Assembly (NCBI RefSeq): GCF_008329715.1
Contig: NZ_VTSR01000032.1
Location: forward strand, 558,001 to 622,000
Source: Gimesia chilikensis
GTDB taxonomy: Bacteria > Planctomycetota > Planctomycetia > Planctomycetales > Planctomycetaceae
Reading direction: 5' to 3'
DNA: 64,000 bases
Of the stretch, positions 34,400 through 43,048 are shown in pieces. The translations under genes and the position numbers were made by a program. Below the pieces are notes generated by a model. The model saw nothing but the letters and a program-made list of their open reading frames with translations, was not told the DNA's origin and did not search any database. Position 1 is the first letter of the stretch. Each line of letters starts with the position of its first letter.

Positions 34400-35785
34400 A
34401 TGAGTGAACGAGCTTTAGCGGCGAAAACAGAGGCGTTCTTTCGGGGACGGATCGGAGTGGCGACGGTGGACATCACCCCGCCGGTGGGGATCTATGCCCG
34501 GAACTGGGGGGCCGCGAAACACGACGTGGCGGACTGGATCCATCGTAAACTGACATTGAACGCGCTGGTACTTTGCGAAACCGATTCCCAGCAGCCGGCG
34601 GTGTTTCTGGACGGGGACCTGGGGTGGTGGCGCTCGCTGCCGACGTTTCGCCGGTTTCAGTCAAGGTTGCTGGAGACGCTCAAACTGGACGAGGCTTCGC
34701 TGATTTTCGGCGTCACGCATACGCATGCGTCACCTCCGTTGACGGACCCCGATCCCGATCTGCCGGCGAGTGACATGCTGGCGGAGTTCCTGGAGCAGGT
34801 CTACGAAGCGTCGGTCAAGGTCACGCTGCAGGCGATGAAAAACGCGACCGAGGCGGTGGTGGAATGGAAGACCGGGCGTTGCGAACTGGCGGGGATGCGG
34901 GATCTGCCCGACCCGGACGGGGAGCGATTGATCTGTGGCTGGAATCCGGACGAGCCCGCTGACGATACGCTGGTGGTCGGACGAATCAGCGATCTGGAGG
35001 GCGGGCTGCAGGCGGTGATCGTGAATTACGCCTGTCATCCGACGACGCTGGCGTGGGAGAATACGGCGATCTCGCCCGATTATCCCGGAGCGATGCGCGA
35101 GACGATTCAGAAGACGTTGGGGGTCCCTGCCCTGTTCATGCAGGGGGCATCGGGAGAGCTTGCGCCGCGGTATCAGTACGTGGGCGATCCTACGGTGGCG
35201 GATCGTCACGGGAGACAACTCGCGTATGCGGCGCTGGCCACGCTGGAGAACATGGATCCTCCGGGCACGCGTCTGGCTTACAAGGGCGTAATGGAATCAG
35301 GTGCACCGCTGGCGGTGTGGAAGCATGCCCTGGTGACGCCGGTCAGCCTGTTGAAGCGCAAGAAAGTCACCGTGGAGATGCAGATCAAAGACTGGCCGAC
35401 CGCGGACGAACTGGAGCAGCAGCGACAGGAATGTACCGATCGGGCGCTGGAGGAACGTCTCAGGCGCAGGCGGAATATTCGTCGCGGGATCGGAGACGGC
35501 GATACTTTAGAGCTGCCGATCTGGGTCTGGCGAATGGGGGATACGATATTGGTAGGAAGCCCGACCGAAGCGTATTCGATTCTGCAGCGAACGTTGCGAG
35601 AGCGGTTTCCCGAGCGGACGATTGTCTGTCTGAACCTGATCAACGGAACGACCGGATATCTGACGCCGGAGGAACTATATGATCTGGATCTATACCAGGT
35701 GTGGCAGACGCCGTTTGCCCGGGGCGGGCTGGAAAAGCTGATCGCGGGGATGACCGAGGCGATTGAAGAGATCATCCAGGACTGA
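34400..35785 (+). CDS. Neutral/alkaline ceramidase-like hydrolase, no signal peptide
   Basis: The 461-aa protein starts IGVATVDITPPVGIYARNWG and has the zinc-site motifs of the neutral/alkaline ceramidase N-terminal domain: GVTHTHASPP and NYACHPTTLAWENTAISPDY, followed by FMQGASGELAPRY. No signal peptide precedes it, so unlike true ceramidases it is cytosolic. In planctomycetes this domain is common and is probably used on substrates other than ceramide. Its place between a sugar-acid dehydratase and an aldolase suggests hydrolysis of an amide or ester derivative of the same substrate, which is inference. It lies 69 bases after the dehydratase. Confidence 0.75.
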   Translation: MSERALAAKTEAFFRGRIGVATVDITPPVGIYARNWGAAKHDVADWIHRKLTLNALVLCETDSQQPAVFLDGDLGWWRSLPTFRRFQSRLLETLKLDEASLIFGVTHTHASPPLTDPDPDLPASDMLAEFLEQVYEASVKVTLQAMKNATEAVVEWKTGRCELAGMRDLPDPDGERLICGWNPDEPADDTLVVGRISDLEGGLQAVIVNYACHPTTLAWENTAISPDYPGAMRETIQKTLGVPALFMQGASGELAPRYQYVGDPTVADRHGRQLAYAALATLENMDPPGTRLAYKGVMESGAPLAVWKHALVTPVSLLKRKKVTVEMQIKDWPTADELEQQRQECTDRALEERLRRRRNIRRGIGDGDTLELPIWVWRMGDTILVGSPTEAYSILQRTLRERFPERTIVCLNLINGTTGYLTPEELYDLDLYQVWQTPFARGGLEKLIAGMTEAIEEIIQD

Positions 35786-35848
35786 GTGACGATAAGAGAC
35801 GCGACCTGAAAATTTGAAACTGACAGACTTAGCAGAAAGAACAGATCC

Positions 35849-36763
35849 ATGCCCGGAATGATTCGAGGAGTGCTGCCGGTACTGCATACGCCGCTCCTGG
35901 AGGACGAGACGATTGATCGGGACGCTTTGGCGCGAGAGATCGACTGGTGTTATGAAGTGGGAGCAGACGGTGTCTGTGGGGCGATGGTTTCGGAGGTACT
36001 GCGTCTGACCTACGAGGAACGCGGGGAACTCACGCGGCTGATGGCTGAACTGTCAAAAGGTCGCGGCGTGGTCGTCGCCAGCGTGGGAGCGGAGAGCACG
36101 CGTCAGGCACTGGTCTATGCACGACAGGCTGAAGAGGCGGGCTGCGATGCGGTGATGGCGATCCCCCCGGTGACGACGGCGATTCCGGAAGCGGCGCTGT
36201 GGGATTATTTCGCGACGATCGCACGTGAGTGTGCCCTGCCCCTGATCGTACAGGATGCGTCTTCTTATGTGGGGAACGCGATTTCCATCGACTTTTACCG
36301 TCGACTGCTGGATGAGTTCGGCGCGGAAAAAATCCGGTTCAAGCCGGAAGCGTCTCCCATTGGTCCGAACCTGTCGGCACTCCGCGATGCGACGGAGGGG
36401 CAGGCACTGATCTATGACGGTTCGGGTGGGATTCTGCTGGTGGATGCGTATCGGCGGGGAATTACGGGGACGATGCCGGGCGTGGATCTGCTGGATGGAA
36501 TCGTGGCACTGTGGAATGCGCTACGGGCCGGAGATGACAAGGCGACCTATCGGATTTCGTTTCCGATCAGTGCACTGGTGGCGCTGCAGTTACAGGCGGG
36601 ATTGGATGGGTTTCTGGCGATTGAGAAATACCTGCTGGTGAAGCGGGGAATCTTTACTTCGGCGCAGCGCTGCACGCCGCATGCGTGGGATCTGGATGAA
36701 GAAACACAGGCGGAAGTGGATCGACTGTTTGATCTATTGATGCAGGCGTTAGCAGACGAGTAA
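35849..36763 (+). CDS. Dihydrodipicolinate synthase-family aldolase/dehydratase
   Basis: The 304-aa TIM-barrel protein has the class I aldolase lysine at Lys165 (IRFKPEASPIG), with PVLHTPLLEDETIDRDAL at the N-terminus and EVLRLTYEERGEL in place of the usual GE-x-x-LT-x-x-E. The catalytic Tyr of true DapA (YNVP) is replaced by QDASSY, so it is unlikely to make dihydrodipicolinate. With the dehydratase upstream and the transporter downstream, cleavage or dehydration of a 2-keto-3-deoxy sugar acid is the likely role. The gene lies 63 bases after the ceramidase-like gene. Confidence 0.82.
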   Translation: MPGMIRGVLPVLHTPLLEDETIDRDALAREIDWCYEVGADGVCGAMVSEVLRLTYEERGELTRLMAELSKGRGVVVASVGAESTRQALVYARQAEEAGCDAVMAIPPVTTAIPEAALWDYFATIARECALPLIVQDASSYVGNAISIDFYRRLLDEFGAEKIRFKPEASPIGPNLSALRDATEGQALIYDGSGGILLVDAYRRGITGTMPGVDLLDGIVALWNALRAGDDKATYRISFPISALVALQLQAGLDGFLAIEKYLLVKRGIFTSAQRCTPHAWDLDEETQAEVDRLFDLLMQALADE

Positions 36764-36791
36764 GACACTCCAGCCGAGAGGGACGATCTCT

Positions 36792-38162
36792 GTGACTGAT
36801 CAGGACGAGCCGAAACTGACTTCGTATGGAACACCGACGCGTGCCCGCTTTCTGGTACTGACACTGTTGTGCCTGGTGGCAGCGGTGGCCTACATCAGCC
36901 GGAATGCGATTTCGGTGCCCGCCAAACTGATCCAGGAAGAGCTTGATATCACTCAGACGCAGATGGGCTGGGTGATGAGTGCCTTTTTCTGGAGCTATGC
37001 ACTGTCACAGATTCCGAGTGGCTGGATTGCCCATGTGTGGGGCACGCGACGATCGCTGACCGTGTTTGCCGTCCTGTGGTCAATTGCAACGGCGCTGACC
37101 GGAATGGTAACCGGGTTCTGGATGCTGATTGGCGTGCGGTTGATTTTTGGTATTTCGCAGGCGGGGATCTTCCCCTGTTGTGCGAGTACGATTTCGAAGT
37201 GGTTACCCCATGCCCGACGTGGTCTGGCCAGTGGTCTGCTGGGCAGTTTCATGTCGATCGGCAGTGCTTTTGGAGCGTTCAGCATCGGTCTGCTGCTGGC
37301 GGGGATTCACGGGAATGGCATCGATATACCGGGACTTTCCTGGCGGACGATTATGTATCTCTGCGCGGTGCCGAGTTTTATGTGGGCGGTCGTGTTTTAT
37401 TACTGGTTCCGTGATCGTCCTGAAGATCATCCAGCGGTGAATCCGGCCGAGTTACATCTTATTCGAGGGGATGAGTCGGAGACGCCTGAAGAAAAGACAA
37501 AGGATGTTCCAAAGGAAACACATGCCGAGCCGACACCCTGGGGGCAGATCTTGACCAGCTTTTCGATGTGGATGATCTGTGGTCAGCAGTTTTTCCGGGC
37601 GGCCGGGAATATTTTCTATATGACGTGGTTTCCCGTGTATCTGCAGAAGGCGCGGGATATCAGCCTGGCCTCTTCCGGCATCCTCACCAGTCTTCCGCTG
37701 CTGACATTCGTGGTGGGGAACTTTCTGGGGGGGATCGTGGTGGATCTGGTGCTGCAACGAACCGGGAGCCGTCGCTGGAGTCGACAGGGAGTCGCGATTG
37801 TCGCCATGCTGGGCTGCGGGCTGTGTACGCTGTGTGCCTATTTTGTGAAAGAGATGAATCTGGCGATGACGTTGATTTCGATCAGCATGTTCTTTGCGGG
37901 TCTGGGGGGCGCCTGCGGTTACACGGTGACGATCGATAAAGGGGGCCAGCATGTGGCGCCGATCTTTGGGATGATGAATATGATGGGCAACCTGGGAGCT
38001 GCCCTGCTCCCGGTTGTGGTGGGGGCGATGTTTGATGCGGGACGGTATGAATCAGTGCTGATTCTGATGGCGGGCATTTATGTGAGTGCCGCGTTGTGCT
38101 GGATGCTGCTCAATCCGAATGGAACCGTATTTAAAGAAAAACGGGAAGCAGCACAGACGTAA
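36792..38162 (+). CDS. MFS transporter, anion:cation symporter-like (hexuronate/galactonate type)
   Basis: The 456-aa protein has twelve TM helices in two halves around a cytoplasmic loop (residues about 215-255, rich in Glu/Lys/Pro). The N-half has FLVLTLLCLVAAVAYISRNA, FFWSYALSQIPSGWIAHVWG and the MFS loop motif near GTRRSLTVF; ISKWLPHARRGLASGLLGSF is characteristic of the ACS branch that imports hexuronates, galactonate and similar acids. It starts with GTG 28 bases after the aldolase-like gene. It is the last gene of the operon and presumably brings in the sugar acid. Confidence 0.85.
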   Translation: MTDQDEPKLTSYGTPTRARFLVLTLLCLVAAVAYISRNAISVPAKLIQEELDITQTQMGWVMSAFFWSYALSQIPSGWIAHVWGTRRSLTVFAVLWSIATALTGMVTGFWMLIGVRLIFGISQAGIFPCCASTISKWLPHARRGLASGLLGSFMSIGSAFGAFSIGLLLAGIHGNGIDIPGLSWRTIMYLCAVPSFMWAVVFYYWFRDRPEDHPAVNPAELHLIRGDESETPEEKTKDVPKETHAEPTPWGQILTSFSMWMICGQQFFRAAGNIFYMTWFPVYLQKARDISLASSGILTSLPLLTFVVGNFLGGIVVDLVLQRTGSRRWSRQGVAIVAMLGCGLCTLCAYFVKEMNLAMTLISISMFFAGLGGACGYTVTIDKGGQHVAPIFGMMNMMGNLGAALLPVVVGAMFDAGRYESVLILMAGIYVSAALCWMLLNPNGTVFKEKREAAQT

Positions 38163-38192
38163 AAAAACTCTGACCGGGGACTCCGATCAGAG
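38161..38192 (-). terminator. Terminator of the 55-aa membrane protein gene
   Basis: CTCTGACCGG pairs with CCGATCAGAG with one mismatch and a five-base loop; on the minus strand a T-run follows (AAAAAAA at 38161-38167). It lies right after the MFS stop and could also end that transcript. Confidence 0.65.
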
Positions 38193-38224
38193 CGAGTTGG
38201 TTTATCTGCGGAGGCATCTGCCAG

Positions 38225-38392
38225 TCAGTTTTGCAGACTCCAGTAGATGACATAGGCACCGACGAAGATGGTATAGCAGAAGGTGAAGACCATCATCTTG
38301 GTGAGAAAACGCCCTGCTTTGGCGTCTTCCGAAGCCATGGTTTCGATTTCTGACTCGGTGTAAGGCAGTTCCTGTTTAGCGGGTTCGTTCAT
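38225..38392 (-). CDS. Small single-TM protein (55 aa)
   Basis: The frame MNEPAKQELPYTESEIETMA, then EDAKAGRFLTKMMVFTFC and YTIFVGAYVIYWSLQN gives an acidic cytosolic head and one C-terminal TM helix. The stop is followed by a clear minus-strand terminator. It lies 57 bases downstream of the PIG-L deacetylase gene on the same strand and may share its transcript. It is too short for most gene callers. The family is not recognised. Confidence 0.65.
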   Translation of the reverse strand: MNEPAKQELPYTESEIETMASEDAKAGRFLTKMMVFTFCYTIFVGAYVIYWSLQN

Positions 38393-38449
38393 CTTGTCAG
38401 CTTTACTGTTGAATGGGGTTTTACTGTTGAATGGGGTGAGTGAGGTTGG

Positions 38450-39217
38450 TTATTTACTCTCCAGCAATTCCTTGAGCAGATTGCTGTGAGGGTATGGATG
38501 GCCGCAGTGTTGTACGAAGGCTTCGCCGTATTTTACACCGATCTGTTCGCCACGGGAAGCGGACCAGCGCTCGGTGCCATCAAGGTATTCGTCCAGACCG
38601 TGCTGTTTTCTTAACCAGGCCCGCTGGCTTTCATGACAGGCCAGCATTTTAATCTTCAGATCAAAGGTTTCGGAAATATCGATGATAAACTGCGGTTCGA
38701 TCGGGTTTCCAAAATAATCGCAACCTTCGATCGGATCAACATAATACAGGTGCGGAATTTTTTCCGTAGGCGGAGCTGGCTGAATTTCGTGAGTGGTGTA
38801 GTTGGGCGCTGACGCACCGAAACAGGCATCGCGCACGAGACGACTGGTCATTTCGTGATCGCTCATGTAGTCGACTGGGGGAGCCGTTAAGACGATGTCC
38901 GGCCGGGCTTTGCGCACTGCTTCAGTGACCCGCCGGCGGGATTCGTTGTCGACAATGATCGCGAGGTCCCGAAATTCGAGGCACATGTAGTCCGCCCCGA
39001 GCATATCGGCTGCTTTCTGCGCTTCGGCTCGACGGACGTTGGCAATTTCAACCGGTCCCATTTCTGCACTACCGCAATCACCGGCGGTCATGGTGGCCAT
39101 GGTAATATGACATCCCAGGTTTTTCAGCCGGGCCAAAGTACCCGCGCACTGGATTTCGATATCGTCTGGATGGGCGTGAATCGCAAGAATTCGCAGAGAT
39201 TCTGCCTGATTTGCCAT
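38450..39217 (-). CDS. PIG-L/LmbE-type N-acetylglucosamine deacetylase family protein
   Basis: The 255-aa protein has the zinc motif AHPDD ([20 protein letters not shown]), followed by [29 protein letters not shown] with the third ligand His, and CHESQ near the C-terminus. The family removes acetyl or related groups from amino-sugar conjugates (GlcNAc-PI, mycothiol and bacillithiol precursors, chitooligomers). It is divergent from the NagB-PIG-L fusion gene, which contains a second PIG-L domain, so both likely act in amino-sugar use. The exact substrate is not determined by sequence. Confidence 0.88.
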   Translation of the reverse strand: MANQAESLRILAIHAHPDDIEIQCAGTLARLKNLGCHITMATMTAGDCGSAEMGPVEIANVRRAEAQKAADMLGADYMCLEFRDLAIIVDNESRRRVTEAVRKARPDIVLTAPPVDYMSDHEMTSRLVRDACFGASAPNYTTHEIQPAPPTEKIPHLYYVDPIEGCDYFGNPIEPQFIIDISETFDLKIKMLACHESQRAWLRKQHGLDEYLDGTERWSASRGEQIGVKYGEAFVQHCGHPYPHSNLLKELLESK

Positions 39218-39431
39218 GAAAATTTCTTTCTCTCTGTATTTAGGTCTAACAATTGGTAGTGAGCTTTTCGTGGAGATAGTTATAATAAAGATTGATTAAA
39301 AAAGCACGTATACAGGGCTAGTGTTCGTGTGACTACATTTTTTGAGTTGTCCCGGATGGCGCGAGGTTTTATTGTGATCCGGCTGGCGACTTACATCTGG
39401 AGTTCTTTTCTTAACGGATCAATATTGTCTG

Positions 39432-41330
39432 ATGGCCACTGATATCTCACGCTCTGCACGCATTACACCGAAATCCAAATTTGTCAGGCACACGAAAGTC
39501 CCTACTCAGATTTTTGAGACCTCTTCCGATCTGGCGAAGTTTGTGGCCTCTGTTGTTGCGGATCTGGTTCGCAAAAAGAATGAACAGAATATCCCAGCGG
39601 TCTTGGGACTTCCGACCGGTTCGACTCCGCTGGGCGTCTATCGCGAACTGATCCGGATGCATAACGAAGAAGGCCTGGATTTCTCGAACGTGATCACGTT
39701 CAACCTGGATGAATACTGGCCCATGGATCCGGACTCGATCCACAGCTATCACAAGTTCATGCATGAGAATTTCTTCGATCATGTGAATGTGAAACAGGAA
39801 AATATTCATATCCCCCGTGGTGATATTGCCGCTGAAGACGTCGACATTTTCTGTGAAGAGTATGAGCGTCTGATCGAGAGTTACGGTGGTCTGGACCTGC
39901 AACTACTGGGTATTGGTCGCTCCGGTCATATCGGGTTCAACGAGCCTGGAAGTGCGCGAAACAGTCTCACGCGACTGGTCAACCTCGATCCGATTACCCG
40001 TCGCGATGCGGCCAGCGGCTTCTTTGGCGAAGACAACGTGCCCCATCATGCGATTACGATGGGGGTTGGGAGTATTCTCTCGGCCAAGAAGATTATCATC
40101 ATGGCGCTGGGGGAACATAAGGCGTCGGTGGTTAAGCGGGCGGCGGAAATGGAAGTCACTGATGAGGTTTCCGCCAGCTTCCTGCAAACCCATGCAAACT
40201 CTCTGTTCGTAGTCGACAATGCGGCTGCCGCTGAATTGACTGCGGTGAAAACTCCCTGGATCGTCGGAAATATTGAATGGACCTCGCAGCTGGAGAAGAA
40301 AGCCGTCATCTGGCTCTCCAACGAAGTCGGCAAGCCTCTTCTGAAACTGGAAACTGACGATTTCCTGCACAACCACCTGCATCAGCTGATCCACAAGTAC
40401 GGTTCCGTGGCTCAGATTCGTCAACGGGTATTCGACGGACTTCTGGAAGGTATCTGTACTCGGCCTGCGGGAACCGAGCCCCAGCGGGTGATCGTCTTCA
40501 GTCCCCATCCGGACGATGATGTAATTTCGATGGGCGGGACTTTAATCACGCTGGCTGATCAGGGACATGAAGTTTACATCGCCTATATGACCAGTGGAAA
40601 TATCGCCGTCTTCGATCACGATGCTTTGCGGCACCTGGATTTTGTGCATGAATTCCACAAACTGTTCCATGCCGACGACACTAAGGTTCTGTCCCACATC
40701 GAAGCCTTGAAAGAGAGCATCGCCAGCAAGAATGCGGGTGACTTGGATAATGCCGAGATGCTGGGAATCAAAGGACTGATCCGCAAAACAGAAGCGACTG
40801 CGGGAGCCCAGGCAGCGGGAGTACCGGAAGAACATCTGCGGTTCCTGGACCTCCCCTTCTACAACACGGGACAGGTTTCGAAGAAGCCGATTGGGGAAGA
40901 TGACATTGCGATCGTCGCCGATCTGTTACGCGAAGTACGGCCGCACCAGATTTATGTGGCTGGAGACCTTTCCGATCCGCATGGTACGCACCGCGTCTGT
41001 GCCGAAGCGGTGATCAATGCCGTAGATGTGGTTAAGTCTGAAGAAATCACTCCCGAATTCTGGATGTACCGTGGTGCCTGGGAAGAGTACGAACCGCACG
41101 AAATTGAGCGGGCTGTTCCACTGAGCCCTGAAGTGGTGCTGCGAAAGCGGGAGGCGATCTTCAAGCATGAGTCACAGAAAGACAGTGCTTTTTACCCGGG
41201 AAGCGATAAACGTGAATTCTGGGTGCGTGCAGAGGACCGAACCCGAAATACAGCAAAGATTTACAATCAGCTGGGCCTGCCCGAATACTTTGCGATTGAA
41301 GCATTCAAGCAGTATCACGGTGAGCTCTAA
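39432..41330 (+). CDS. nagB: Glucosamine-6-phosphate deaminase fused to a PIG-L deacetylase domain
   Basis: Residues about 20-290 are NagB, turning glucosamine-6-phosphate into fructose-6-phosphate and ammonia: GLPTGSTPLGVYRELIRMHN, ITFNLDEYWPMDPDSIHSYH, LLGIGRSGHIGFNEPGSA, TMGVGSILSAKKIIIMALGE. Residues about 350-620 are a PIG-L domain with FSPHPDDDVISMGGTLI and GDLSDPHGTHRVCAE. The 632-aa fusion is known from planctomycetes and Bacteroidetes; the second domain may deacetylate the amino sugar just before deamination. It is divergent from a separate PIG-L gene 214 bases away. Confidence 0.88.
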   Translation: MATDISRSARITPKSKFVRHTKVPTQIFETSSDLAKFVASVVADLVRKKNEQNIPAVLGLPTGSTPLGVYRELIRMHNEEGLDFSNVITFNLDEYWPMDPDSIHSYHKFMHENFFDHVNVKQENIHIPRGDIAAEDVDIFCEEYERLIESYGGLDLQLLGIGRSGHIGFNEPGSARNSLTRLVNLDPITRRDAASGFFGEDNVPHHAITMGVGSILSAKKIIIMALGEHKASVVKRAAEMEVTDEVSASFLQTHANSLFVVDNAAAAELTAVKTPWIVGNIEWTSQLEKKAVIWLSNEVGKPLLKLETDDFLHNHLHQLIHKYGSVAQIRQRVFDGLLEGICTRPAGTEPQRVIVFSPHPDDDVISMGGTLITLADQGHEVYIAYMTSGNIAVFDHDALRHLDFVHEFHKLFHADDTKVLSHIEALKESIASKNAGDLDNAEMLGIKGLIRKTEATAGAQAAGVPEEHLRFLDLPFYNTGQVSKKPIGEDDIAIVADLLREVRPHQIYVAGDLSDPHGTHRVCAEAVINAVDVVKSEEITPEFWMYRGAWEEYEPHEIERAVPLSPEVVLRKREAIFKHESQKDSAFYPGSDKREFWVRAEDRTRNTAKIYNQLGLPEYFAIEAFKQYHGEL

Positions 41331-41592
41331 GGCAGACTGCGCAGGAAGGCGAGTTTGACAGCTGCTCCCTGGAAAGGGATTGCTGACAGGAAACCTGCTT
41401 TAAAACGGACGTGGATTGTAATTTTTTCCAGCTTCGTCTTGCCTTCAAAGTGGATTTTGTCGTAAAACACGCCCCATTCAGTGTTTTGACTTTCGATAAT
41501 GCCGAGGGAACGGCTCAGTTCTGAATCCGAAATACCCCCGTCCCCGGTTCGACAGATACTACCGACTCTCAAAGGAAGGAGAGCCCCAGATC

Positions 41593-42963
41593 ATGAGGCA
41601 TCGACACGGTATCATGATGATAGCAGCGGGCCTGTTATCGCTGACTCAATTCGGTTGTGGTGGCGGAGAATCCCCTGCTCCACAGACGGCAGACAATAAA
41701 CTGGACGGCAAGCTGGAAGCGGCTCCGGCCGATGCAAAGCCTCTCCAGAAAACGCCGAGTGCCAAAATTACTCAGGTTTCACAAACCGGTCCTGCACTCA
41801 AGCCAAATGCGAATGCGATTCAGACGGCAAGCCTGGAACGTGATAAGCGCGATATGGACGATCTGGACGGTGACGATGAGTCACTGGCCGATGAGGAAGT
41901 CAAGATTTCCGAGCTGAAGGAAGGTTCGGCCGAATGGAACGTACGCGAGATCACGCGTTTGCGTGTACTGGCCCTGCCGAAAACTGACAACGTTGAAGAA
42001 CTGAAGCAGGCTCGTGCTGCCCGCAATCAGAAAATCATTCAACTGGCGATGGAAGCCGTAAAGCAGACACACGCTGTCAAAGAAAAACAGCGGTTGTTTA
42101 CCGTCTGTATCCGTCATCTGCTGGATGCCCATTTACAGCTGGCATTGCAGGGAGATCAGGAAAGTATCGACGCTCTTTACGATCATTCTGAGTCTCTCTT
42201 TAAACGCGATCCGAATTCTCCTTCCGCTGCGGAAGCTGGCTTCACCGTTGCGAAATTTGCGAATACCAGTGCACAGCGTTTTGCTCAGCAGGACCCGCGC
42301 TGGATTGAAGAGTTCGTCAAGCAGGCTCGTCTGTTCGCCACGCGTTTTCCCCAGGAAAATATCCGGGCACCACAGATGTTGCAGGCCGCTGCAGAAACCT
42401 GTCAGCTGTACGGATTGAATCAGTCAGCCCTGGACTGCTGTCTCGATCTGGAAACTAAGTTTCCCAAAAGTAATGAGACCGCACAGGTCGCTGGTCTGTC
42501 TCGTCGTCTGAAGCTGAAAGGACAGCCGATTCAGCTGGCCGGAGAGACCATTGAAGGTGGTTATGTCTCCATCGACGATTACAAAGGGAGCGTGGTGCTG
42601 GTCGTATTCTGGGCGACAACTGCCAAGCCCTTTATTGAACAGCTGCCTGAGATTCAGGCTCTCTCCAAGAAGTACCGCAAATACGGTTTTGAAATCGTAG
42701 GCGTCAACCTGGACCTGGAAGAACCAGCCATCGATGCTTTCCAGGAGAAGTCACCACTCGACTGGCGTCAGATCTTCTACTCAGCTCGTGACAAGCGGGG
42801 CTGGAACAACCCGGCTGCACTGCACTACGGCGTACGTAGCGTGCCGATGATGATGCTGGTGGATCACACAGGGGTTACCGAAGTGGTTACTTCCGATGTG
42901 AAGCAGCTGGAAGAGCCTCTGCGATCACTGCTGAGAAAGAAAACTCAGGCGAGTGCCCAGTAG
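41593..42963 (+). CDS. Lipoprotein with thioredoxin-like domain lacking the CXXC motif
   Basis: The 456-aa protein has a lipobox FGC near residue 22, a disordered acidic linker (DDLDGDDESLADEEVKISEL), a helical TPR-like middle (residues about 130-300) and a TlpA/ResA-type thioredoxin fold at residues about 315-450. The strand-helix VVLVVFWATTAKPFIEQLPE shows TTAKP where WCxPC is expected, so redox activity is lost, while the cis-proline loop (VRSVPMMMLVD) is kept. A chaperone or binding role in the periplasm is inferred. The gene stands alone before a bidirectional terminator. Confidence 0.8.
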   Translation: MRHRHGIMMIAAGLLSLTQFGCGGGESPAPQTADNKLDGKLEAAPADAKPLQKTPSAKITQVSQTGPALKPNANAIQTASLERDKRDMDDLDGDDESLADEEVKISELKEGSAEWNVREITRLRVLALPKTDNVEELKQARAARNQKIIQLAMEAVKQTHAVKEKQRLFTVCIRHLLDAHLQLALQGDQESIDALYDHSESLFKRDPNSPSAAEAGFTVAKFANTSAQRFAQQDPRWIEEFVKQARLFATRFPQENIRAPQMLQAAAETCQLYGLNQSALDCCLDLETKFPKSNETAQVAGLSRRLKLKGQPIQLAGETIEGGYVSIDDYKGSVVLVVFWATTAKPFIEQLPEIQALSKKYRKYGFEIVGVNLDLEEPAIDAFQEKSPLDWRQIFYSARDKRGWNNPAALHYGVRSVPMMMLVDHTGVTEVVTSDVKQLEEPLRSLLRKKTQASAQ

Positions 42964-42987
42964 CGTCTTTCAAGCTTATTAAAAAAC

Positions 42988-43027
42988 AAAACTCCGCAGG
43001 CTCGTTAAAGCCTGCGGAGTTTTTTTA
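42988..43027 (+). terminator. Terminator between the thioredoxin-like and HEAT-repeat genes
   Basis: ACTCCGCAGGC and GCCTGCGGAGT form an 11-base-pair stem, flanked by an A-run on the left and a T-run on the right, so it can serve both converging genes. Confidence 0.9.
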
Positions 43028-43048
43028 TGGATGTTGCAAAAGCCTCGC

